Shown here: positions 13,206 to 23,900 of the stretch, one piece after another
Layout of the letters: every line of letters starts with the position of its first letter
Numbering within the stretch: the stretch's first letter is position 1
Assembly: GCA_020137815.1 (NCBI GenBank)
Contig: CM035358.1
Span: 4,856,488-4,920,487 of the forward strand
DNA length: 64,000 nt
Direction of reading: 5' to 3'
Origin: Hormiphora californensis
Taxonomy: Eukaryota > Ctenophora > Tentaculata > Cydippida > Pleurobrachiidae
Program-made: the position numbers and the translations under genes
The notes under the pieces: generated by a model
What the model saw: only the letters and a program-made list of their open reading frames with translations
Database searches by the model: none
What the model was told of the DNA's origin: nothing

Positions 13206-15869
13206 CTAGCAGTTTCGTCGACCAGGGTTTCGGGTAGAAGCCCTGACTCGAGCCTGCTTGGATTTGTTGAAGGTGGAGTTCCTTGCCTTCCAGTTATTCT
13301 TGGGGACAGTGGCTCGGTCAGCACTGGCAGCAGCGGTGTGCTGGAAGAGCATCTGTTGGACCAGGGTCATCTGCTTCATGGGCCTGACAGCAGCCTTGTC
13401 CTCAACCTAGGTGGAGGGGGAGAGGGGTTTAGAGAAGCGAGTTGGGAAGTAAGAATGCAGGGGTTTCGATCTCGGAGTGCGAAAGATATTTAGGGTGTTA
13501 TAGGGGTTTAACTTTAGAATTAGGGTTGATCCGGTTGGATTCATAATAGGGCATGTAGATAAGCAGAAAATATGCAGTAGGTCCAGGGAACTGGATAGAT
13601 TTTGGTAGATATATTCTAGTGAAAATGAAAACTTACATTGCATACGGTCTTCTCGGTTTCGTCACCCTTCGCTTTCAGATTCACTTCCATGATTTACCAT
13701 GATCACAGAGCCAACCTGGAGAGAAAGGAAAGGTGTTAAAACTTAAAGGATTGACAAGGAGGAAACAAACTTCTCCCCTATCCTTCTTTTTTATTCTCTT
13801 AGATAAATAAACATGGCGTAATCAAAAGGCCGAAAGCGGGAAGAAAAAGTCCCTTTATTTGGCTCCGAGCCCAAAATAATAGGTAATATCATGTCTCATG
13901 ATCATATCATTCGGTTAGAGGGGGGTTTAGAGCAATTCATTTTGGTGACGTAGGAAATGAAATGAACTAGCAGCTGGTGGTACTCTCTATATCTCTTCTC
14001 TCACGCTCCCTCTATCTCCTTCCTTCTCTCCATCTATCTTCTCTCTATCTCTCATGGTCCCCCTCTTACGAATTCTAATCAGAGAGATTGACCACCACAC
14101 TGCCTCTAGTTCTATCGAACTAGACTTGACACGGCGTGCCCGAGGGTAGTTTAACATTTGTTTCGGTGTCCATCTCCAATTCCGGTTGTAACGGTTGGGG
14201 AAGACCTTCCTGAAGGTCGTAGCGGAGCGGGAATAATCATGTAGACCCGCTCCGGCTTCAGAAAATTGAGAAAAAGATAGCTATCTTTTTTTTCACTTTG
14301 AAAATAAGACGTTTTTTATTAAACGATTCTTGATCAGTAAGATACGGTTGTCCCCCACCTATTTTTTGACGTAGAATCGAATGCCGTTGAAGTCAAATCT
14401 CTAAAATGTTGGAAAAATGGAGAAAATCACATTTTTAGGTATTTTTTGTCGAAAAAAGCGTTCAAACTGGTAGTAGATGATGAGATAGAGTCCCAAAAAT
14501 ATCACAAATCTATTTTTTGGGTCTTCTTCGCCCTAGGAACAGAGTTTCATGAAAATCTGGTACAACGCCTACTTTCCGTTTGCTTTCAAAGAAGGTGAAT
14601 ATTGCTCTAATTTAGCTAATTTTGAAGAAAAGGCGTCCAAAATGATACTAGTTGACAGGATAGAGTCCCAAAAACGTGAAAATCATCAATTTTAGGCATT
14701 TTCTACCCTAGAAACAAATGGACAAGGTGGTCGGATGATATTTATTATCTCGGTATGCCTCTGAAGTAGGTGGAAATAGCCACAATGTAGAGATTGTGGT
14801 AAATGAATGTGAATAAACGTTTACCAAACCCACTTTAGTGGGCTTCTGGATTATGCAAGAGCCACTCTTCAACTTAGCAGGTGCTAAAGTGGGTTTGGTA
14901 AACGTTTATTCACATTCATTTACCACAATGTCTACATTGTGGCTATTTCCACCTACTTCAGAGGCATACCGAGATAATAAATATCATCCGACCACCTTGT
15001 CCATTTGTTTCTAGGGTAGAAAATGCCTAAAATTGATGATTTTCACGTTTTTGGGACTCTATCCTGTCAACTAGTATCATTTTGGACGCCTTTTCTTCAA
15101 AATTAGCTAAATTAGAGCAATATTCACCTTCTTTGAAAGCAAACGGAAAATAGGCGTTGTACCAGATTTTCATGAAACTCTGTTCCTAGGGCGAAAAAGA
15201 CCCAAAAAATCGATTTGTGATATTTTTGGGACTCTATCTCATCATCTACTACCAGTTTGAACGCTTTTTTCACCAAAAAATACCTAAAAATGTGATTTTT
15301 TCCATTTTGCCAACATTTTAGAGATTTGACTTCAACGGCATTCAATTCTACGTCAAAAAATAGGTGGGGGACAACCGTATCTTACTGATCAAGGATCTTT
15401 TAATAAAAAACGTCTTATTTTCAAAGTGAAAAAAAAGATAGCTATCTTTTTCTCAATTTTCTGAAGCCGGAGCGGGTCTACATGATTATTCCCGCTCCGC
15501 CACGACCTTCAGGAAGGTCTTCCCCAACCGTTACAACCGGAATTGGAGATGGACACCGAAACAAATGTTAAACTACCCTCGGGCACGCCGTGTTGAACCC
15601 GATTAGATTGAACTGTACAATGAATCCCCTAAAGCACAAACATGGCCCTTTTCTAACCCGAAAATCTCCCCAGGAGCAGATATATATCTTACCTCATCGG
15701 CATCAGGGGAGGGAGCCCGTTTTGGTCCGACCAGCATCCAGCCATCCTCGTCAACCTGGTCCTTGGCGGTATCCAGGCCCGGGCTCGCCACCACGGGAAG
15801 AGCTGCTTCCTCCTCATCGGCGGGATAGAAGTACGAGCTGATCGTTCCCCAGATCGGTTTTGGTGCCAT
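13206..15869 (-). CDS. small acidic protein with LIR-type motif, possibly TP53INP/DOR-like
   Basis: Three exons: 15693-15869, 13637-13715 and 13206-13406, all with GT-AG borders. The start is the ATG at 15869. Seen: an acidic N-terminal part with DEDGWMLVG at residues 41-49, an aromatic-x-x-hydrophobic core preceded by acids as in LC3-interacting (LIR) motifs; a short Ser/Glu-rich middle exon; and a basic C-terminus of 66 residues rich in Arg, Lys and Asn. TP53INP1/2 proteins also pair an early acidic LIR with a basic C-terminal region and act in nuclear transcription and autophagy. That family call is inference from layout, not alignment. Exon 2 is 79 bases (3n+1), while both flanking introns need phase 0. 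One extra G in the GGG at about 13675 would explain this. Without that change, reading stops after 17 codons of exon 2. About 150 residues if corrected. Confidence 0.55.
14129..15593. mobile_element. large foldback element, family A copy 1
   Basis: Two near-identical arms of about 700 bases are inverted around a centre near 14860. They start and end with ACACGGCGTGCC. The element lies in intron 1 of the small gene at 13206-15869. It contains no transposase ORF. The same terminal 12 bases, and an internal segment with CCCCCACCTATTTTT then GCCGTTGAAGTC, occur in the element at 24468-25766, so both are one family. A target-site duplication could not be identified with confidence. Confidence 0.9.
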
Positions 15870-17076
15870 GGTGTTGAGAGTTGTGACAGAAAACGGAGTC
15901 TAAAGTCGGGGTAGTTGTCCTAAAATCCCTGTATCTTAAACCTACACGGACCAGAAAGGATAGCGGTTAGTTTGGGAGGGATAATAGAGCTATTTTACAG
16001 GAATATGCGGAAATTAGAGCAATTCGGACCGCGGACTGACAGTGGAAGTGGGCAACATAGGAGCGCACAACAATATTCGTCTGTCTTCACTGTGCTCCAA
16101 AAATAGAACATTTCATCCAGTGCGGACTTCTGTCTCACACAGCTCAACCCAGCAAAATCGGTATGAAACGACGCGCGCTGCGCGTCTTTAGTATTGCGCG
16201 CGCTATTTCTGCGCTGACAAGAGCTCAAATTACAATTTTGCAATTTGGCGATTGTAAAACCCTGTAAAACAACACATTTTCAGGTCATGTATTCGGTTCG
16301 GTACACGACAAACGACCTTTTTTTTGTCCAAGTTAAACCAATTCTAACTGACAAGCATGATGTGGACGCAACTGGAGCTGAGTTGTAGATCCGAAAAGAT
16401 TTACAATTTCAAATAAAGGTAAGAAGCCCCACAAAAAATTAAGAATAAAGCTAGAACTGTTTTTAGCCGTAATAGTCAACAATATCAGAAGACCGAAAGG
16501 CTACAAACTGATACACTCATAGCATACAAAAAAGCACGCGGCGTGCAATTTGCAAATTATTAAAATTTGCTTGCTCTGGCTCTCCTACTCTCTCCTAATA
16601 TTTCTGGTCTATCTCTCTTTTCTCTACCACTCCTCGGCCCACCCTCTCTGAACAGGAAAATTAGAAAGAGAATATGAGTTTCTTTTTTCTGTCAACCAAT
16701 TGGGCTCGCAGTGAGGTATGAAAATAGCTGGGCTATTCTAAAATTGCACACTGTCAGGGAGGCCTGTTCGAAATTTGTATTTTACTAAGTGCTAATGTGC
16801 TGTTTTATTTACCCCTCGGTAATTTCTCTAGCCTTCAACTTCAAGATGGGATTATGAACAAGCTCCTAAATTAATCTAAAATTTAGCTAACTGGCTTTTA
16901 AAAACAAAGAAACATTAGCCCATTTTGTAAAATCGCTAACAGCTCTTTCACAAGTGTGATATGGTGGTGAACAAAAATAGTTTTTCCTATTAAATTACGT
17001 GTGACAGTTAGAGAGAGAAAATCACGTGACCGAAACCACGTGACTTCCTGGTTATCCAATCTAAAACAAGCAGCAC

Positions 17077-17079
<3 letters not shown>
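15870..17079. other. 5' flank of the small gene; gene-free
   Basis: Includes the probable minus-strand promoter region just right of 15869 and a GC-rich CpG-bearing patch at 16165-16215 (GCGCGC motifs). No TATA box or exon was recognised. The remainder is AT-rich. Confidence 0.4.

Positions 17080-17156
<77 letters not shown>
17080..17156. repeat. (GA)n microsatellite
   Basis: Pure GA array of about 38 units, 216 bases left of a (CT)60 array of opposite sense. Confidence 0.97.
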
Positions 17157-17159
<3 letters not shown>

Positions 17160-17369
17160 GTGTGTGCTTGTTTTGGCAATAACATACTGCTTGTCCGGTG
17201 GCATAGTTGTGCCAAGAAAGTGTCACGAGATTTTTACCGTCAACTAGACACACAACAACAGGATGTGTTGTTGCCAAGGAAATAACGCGGACAACAGATC
17301 GGGTGGGAGCGGCGGTATGAGTTGTAGGCATTTCACCCTGTTAATAAACCACATTGTGCAAACATATCA

Positions 17370-17496
<127 letters not shown>

Positions 17497-17770
17497 TCTC
17501 TCTCTATCCCTCCGGATGGTGACCTATGTTCCCCTAGACCGGTGAAGTCTATTGAACCACATAGGTCACATGAGTTAAGGACCCCCGAACTAGCCGTGAT
17601 GTGTAAACAATTCCATCGAATATGAAACTGTGATTTCATTGATAAATTAATTCTCTAAGTTTATAACATCCTAATGGTCCATGAATATTCTAGCAACTAA
17701 ATTTTGTGGGGGTGGGGTCTGACTATAGGACTTTTTATAGGACTCTGGCCATTTAAATGGTTGCCGTACA

Positions 17771-17776
17771 ATTTAT
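17771..17776 (-). terminator. candidate polyadenylation signal of the aminopeptidase gene
   Basis: AATAAA on the minus strand, about 170 bases past the stop codon at 17948. It is the first such hexamer I saw downstream; use is unproven. Confidence 0.35.
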
Positions 17777-17947
17777 TTCAAACTGCAATAAATAAGTACC
17801 TGTTTTATACTAAAATCAATAAGTCAGTTATAATAATCTCACTAACAACTAAAAATGGATAAAAATAGAATAAAAGTTTTGTATGAACGGCGAACGGGAG
17901 ACCCAGCTTCGTTTTTCACAGTTCTAGAAAGATCATCATGTTCATTA

Positions 17948-20900
17948 TTACGCATAACTAATGGTGGTCAGTGCCTTTTGTAGCCCAGACTGGTAACTCG
18001 ACTGAAGTGCCGGCCATTTGGAACAATCCCCAAACTCGGCCACAATCCTATCCAAAGTTGTTTGGTCCGTCACCATGCCAACTACTCCCTGGATGTATGA
18101 CGACAGAGACATTACCTGCTCCCCAAAATACTCGTATATCTCGTCCCAGTTATCTATCATGTCATCCACCACTTTGGCCAGATGCTCGTTACGAACAGGG
18201 GCTATCGTCCGAGACAGAACAAGGGGTCCGTTCGATTTCTTGATCTCGTCGGGGTTCCTGGTAGCGGCTATGAATTTCTCGACCAGTGAGGTCTCGTTAG
18301 TTTGAGCCAGGATGGTTCCAAGGGTGGCTTTATTGGAATCACTAGTTGCCGGATCGGTATACATATCCCATACTTTGTTCCATTCCGATACATTGGTCGC
18401 CATGGTCTCATTGTACAGATGAGCCATGTAGTAGGGAGTTGTGAAGTCGGGGAACTTTGTAATGTTCAGCTCTTTAATAACGTCGCGACACTCTATGCTT
18501 TTGGTGTCAACGGGAACTTCGACATCAGGGGCAATTGTTAGGCAAATATCCATGGCAACCAAATTGCTTTCAACATCAGAGTAGGCAGCATCAGTAGAAT
18601 CAATTTCTGATTTGAGATTTTTCGTAATGAAAGATTCTACGTAGTTGTCATATTCTGCAGTTATCTCCCCACCGGCACTGTCAATGGATTTGATGTGGTT
18701 CAAAACGGTCGACATGAGCCTGTAGTCATTGGTTTTCTTAGCAACTACCGCGTTCAAGATATCTGTGAACCTGCTTTCTTCATAGTACCCCGCTTTTACG
18801 AGTTGTGCCGTTTCGAATAAAAGGAGCTGTTGTTCCCTCGAATTCAGATTCATCTTGGGGAGGTTTGAAATTAGAGAATCCCATAGCTCTTTACTGTACA
18901 CAGTGAAGTAGTATCCTTGTGCGTTGTAATTGATGAAAACAGAGTCAAAGGCCTTTTCAAAACCCATTTTGAGGGTATGGAAAGGTCGAATCCATTGAAG
19001 TTCCGTGCTTGTCTCATCACAGGATCCTTTATCAGCGCCATCATCTGTTACAATGGTACACGTTTTTCCCTTGATTGGCACATACCACTGATATTGATAG
19101 GGCGAGTCAGGACTTCCCTGTCCATCTCCATTCATGTATACAAACCGCTTCTGAACTAGCAACAACTCCGAATCCGAGACCTTAGAAACCATGACAACGG
19201 GGAAATTCATCTGGAGAGTCCAAGTGTTCATGACTTTCTCAATTGTAACTCCTGCTGTGTCGGTTGAATAGACAGAGTCGAGAATACCCCAAAGCTCGCT
19301 TTGTTCAGCGTTCCCGTATTTCTTGGTTTTCAGATACTCAGAAACTCCCTTTCGCAGGGAACCGTCAGTGTTTTTATTGTCTCCCAGAGCAGGGTCCATA
19401 ATGAGTTTGAGCTGTTGGAGGAGTGAGGCCCCTTTCTGGTATGCGATCTCATCAAACAAAGAATGAAAGGAACTCATGTCTGTGATGTTAACGGATGCCG
19501 GTCGGGAGGATGTATAGGCGTCACGACCGAATGCTTTCATTTGATGCTCCTTGAACAGATAGTTCTCATAGTTGGGGCTTTTCTTTGCTAGGTCGTTAGG
19601 TTTACCTGCAGAGGAGGAGTGGATTAAGGTTTGGTAACCATGGAGAAAAACAATTCGTAGTGGAGATTGATAATTGTCATGTTAGGTGTGTGTGACTTGG
19701 TTTGACTAATGATCTGGACAAGCGTCCAGATATATTCAGCGTACTTAGAATTGTAGTATCTGCGCTTCCTTCTCCCTGTGCGAATGTTGCAAATCCCTCG
19801 TTTAGCCAAACATCATTCCACCACTTCATTGTTACTAGGTTACCAAACCTGAAACAATTGTTACCGTGGTTACCAAACCTGAAACAATAGTTACTATGGC
19901 TACCTCCTGGTCGCCATGACAGTCTCCCTAGAACAATATGATATAAAATGTTAAATCAACAAATTGTAACGGCCCTTGGTACAGGTAGTAGTAACTAACC
20001 ATTGATGAGCAAGTTCATGTCCCACGACCAGGTTAATGTAGAATCTGTTAGAGTTAGCCTCTGTTTTCGGGTCAAACATGAGGGCAGTAGTCCTGTGTGT
20101 GTTGGGGAGAAGTTAGTAATTAGTCAGTGAATTGATTGTATCAATGTTGGACATCCCATGCTTAGCATCCCATGCTAGCACTGTATGGCGATCAGCTGTC
20201 GGGTCGGTGCCGCCAGACAGCGCTGCTAGCACCCCAACAGCCATATTGATATTTGTTGAGTACTCAAAAAATTGATATAGCATGAATGACAGTGCAGTAT
20301 ATAATAACATGTACCCTTAGTTTTCATTTGATCCTTTACCCATAGATTCTGCATAATGTAAGTGTATACCTATAAATGATGATCCCCCAGTTCTCCATTG
20401 CACCTGCCTGGAACGCAGGAACCGCCACGTGGTCAACCTAGGGGCGGAGGAATGTTAAATGTTAGATGTAACATTTTAAATGTTACTTAGATGTTAGATG
20501 TTAGATGTTAAATGTTAGATGTTACATGTTAGATTTTACAAACAGATACCTTTGTCAGAGGGTATTTCTGACCATAAAACTCGGTGTAGTACTGAAGAAA
20601 CTCGATAGATGTTTGTAGAGCGAACTGTCCATTGCCGTTTTCAATATCAGTCGGAGTCCCACAAACTCTGTGCCTGATGCCATTTGAATCCTTGCTAGGA
20701 GGGATATATAATGAATAGTTATATAGAGATTGTGGCAGTAAAAATTGGAAAAACCATTTCCCCGAGTATCCCGGTAAATCGGGGTACCATACGTTCTGAC
20801 TGTTCCACCTACCTAGTACAGATGTAATCAGCAACGACGAAACCCAGAAGGTAGGCAGACATTTTAGGGGTCGTTTCAAAAGAACAAATCTTCCACCCCT

Positions 20901-23900
20901 CCTTGTCTTCGTAGTCAGGACAGACTCCTGCGGCAGGATTTTAGTCTGTAAGAGCATTGTCAGCTGACCCTATTGGCTATTCTCATTTCTTTCAAAGGAG
21001 CGCGTGAGAACCGTAAATTAATAGTCAGAACATTTTAGTTGGACATGGCTGTGATACGAAACGTTTGGTTACCATGGTTACCATGGCAACAATAATTACC
21101 CTTTGGGTCAGTAGATGCAGTGTTGGTTGCCACAAACTGGTACTTTTTGGCTGCTATGATCTGCACGTTGAACTTGGCTTTAAATGCGGGCTCATCGAAG
21201 GAGGGGATCGCCATTCGACAACTGTCCGCCTGCAAAATGCATATCATGTAAACTGTTTGAGTTAGGAATATTTGGTAGACAATATTCTAATTTATCAACT
21301 CCATAAATCCCAATCTCATAATCCTTTGAATCAGCTGATTCCCCTACAAAGTTTCCCCTACTTCTAAGGGACCAACTTACAAAAAGAACCCGGGTATGTT
21401 AAGGTTGTACCTGGAATTGGGATGAGGCAAGGTACTTGGTCTCCCCTTCCTCTATGTATTTGCTCAGATACAGCCCACTGAAGGTCTCCTTCAGCTCCGC
21501 GGTCCACTCAAGGGATAGGGTGTACGTCACATCTTTTTCGAGGTATAGATAGTCCCTAATTGGAATGTTAATTTAGTGATGCTTTCTGGTAGGGTGCGAT
21601 CTGAATGTACTGTCACGCGGAGAATCAAAACGGGATCTTCGCCGCCAAACTCTTTGAAATCAGGGAAAACATAAAATTGAACTAGGGACATGGAAATTAA
21701 AATTCAAATTTAGTGACTTTTTAGTGTTTAACTAACTTGAACTGAACGATAACATAGCTGTTTCTGGACCAGGTTATCATTTTCTGGATATCATGGAACT
21801 CTTTCTTATCTCCGTTGGCATATGTCTTCCAAAATAAAGGGTTGGTAACTTTGAGTCCCTCAGCAGCGTGAAGTACAATCTGGGCAACCGTCCCATCAGC
21901 GTGACCACCAAACTCCAACTAAATAGGGAGGGGGTAATATTAATAAGGAGGGGGTAATATGTTGAATTTCATTTTGTAATTTGTATCTGGGCCAAGTTTC
22001 GAGTGGGAAACTAAGTTATGTCAAATTTCCCCTACTTTGCTTGCACATATTAGGATACAAGAATCAAAATTCCACTATCTAGCCACATAGCAACCCTCAA
22101 TTGCATCTGCAGTTGTCATAGCAACCCTCAATCATCTGCAGTTATAGTTGTCATGGCAACTAAAATATACCTGAATCTCCTCGTATCCACTAAACACTTT
22201 TCCATCGACATCAATAGTTAGCTTTATGTCATATTGGACTGGGGACACTGTTGCGTTTAATCTGAAGGAAAATGGGGATCAATGTCACTAAAAGGTGGAT
22301 TTTCTAATACGAAGTCCTCGATAAAATTATTGGGGGCTCTACCAATATATTACCGAATGTTAACGAACCTGCCATTTTCCCACTCCGCACTATTGTAAAC
22401 AGTCTTTTCTCCGTTACTGGTAGCAACCACTGTTACTATCACAATTATCAGAACCTGTAGGTATAGGAATTGGAAGTTGAGAGATATTTGTGGCGGTAGA
22501 AGGAAGAGTTCTTCGAGGTCAGAGGGACGGTATGGTTACATATAAGTAGAAGCTAGCAGAAGGTAGTCGAATTTGGAGTCCAAATTCGACTACCTTCTGA
22601 TAGCTTTTTGTCCAAATTGGTCAGCATTTTGAGAGAGGTTGAGGTCAGCCCTTTTCCTTTGAAAAGGACCGGTCTCTCAGTCTCAGGTGCGTGGGAGTTG
22701 TGTTCTAGAACCACAACCCCATTACCATAAAACCTAATCAGTTGGCCCGAGACTGTGACCTACCTAACAAGGTTTTATGTATTACAATATGTTTGTAGTC
22801 TGTCTGGCGGCACCGACCAGGGGCTCTTCGACGAAACTTTAAGCACACTTAATAAATCAGCTCTCTTTGACTTGTCTCGAGAGGGGTGTCGTCGAACGCT
22901 TTCCAAAACCTCACTTTAGGTCCTTGGTGTGAACCACGTGTATACCACGTGAAGCCCCGGATCACCCCTCGTGTATCGGTGTAGAAAACCAATCAGGGGA
23001 TCGAAACTGGACACGTGATAGGATTTCCATTACATGGGTTTACACAGGCGTCAATTTGGTCACGTGTAGGGTTCACCAGCCAATAGTGTTAGCGAGATAT
23101 CACACCAGATTGGGGGTGAAGAAGAAGTTTGACTTCCATTTCTCAAGATTCAAGAAATTTCAAATCTTCAAAACTCTTACTGTTACAGTAGCTGGCAATG
23201 AATGTTATAGCGGACAAATAGAGATCTAACATTGATTGTTCATTATGAAAAATCAATAAACCTATACACTCCTTTTTGTAAGTTGCAATATTATTTAGGA
23301 CGGGTGAGATGAATACTGAATAGATAGTCTGCTAAATGAAGAGATAAACAGTGAAAGTATAGTAGTAGTTCACTGTTCATCTTGTCCTGCGGGCCAAAAG
23401 GAAAAAACTGAATTCATCCACATCTTATCTGTGAGAGTCTAATACAGATGGTGTATGCTGTATGGGCTTGGCTGAAACCCCAAACTAGTGCCTCAATATT
23501 GTGGTTGAGTAGGGGGACAAGGAGTGCCATTTTATCTTTTTTCTACATGCGAGAAGCAAAATATACACTGTTTTGTAGCATCTTTTACTTGCCAGCGCTG
23601 TCTTGTCTACCATTAAGTCTCCTCTGGAGGAGACTTAACAAACCTCACTTTTCTCGATATTTGAGTGAGATATTGCGTGAACTATGACGTCATTGTCGCT
23701 TCAATTTGGCCCAAATCACGTGATTTTACCACGTGATTAGGGGTTACGCAAGGTTTGGAGAGCTTGTGTAAAACTTCGCTTACTACCCCTCAATTTTCAC
23801 TAAGCAAGATTTCTAAAAAGTTTCGTCGACACAAACCATGCTTAAGGGGTGTGAAAATCAATTAGAAGGTGTGAAAGGAGAGTTACGCAACGTTTTTTAG

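Noticed and set aside
18018-19159. Plus-strand ORFs over the aminopeptidase last exon
   Set aside because: Shadows of the minus-strand coding exon; no independent motif.
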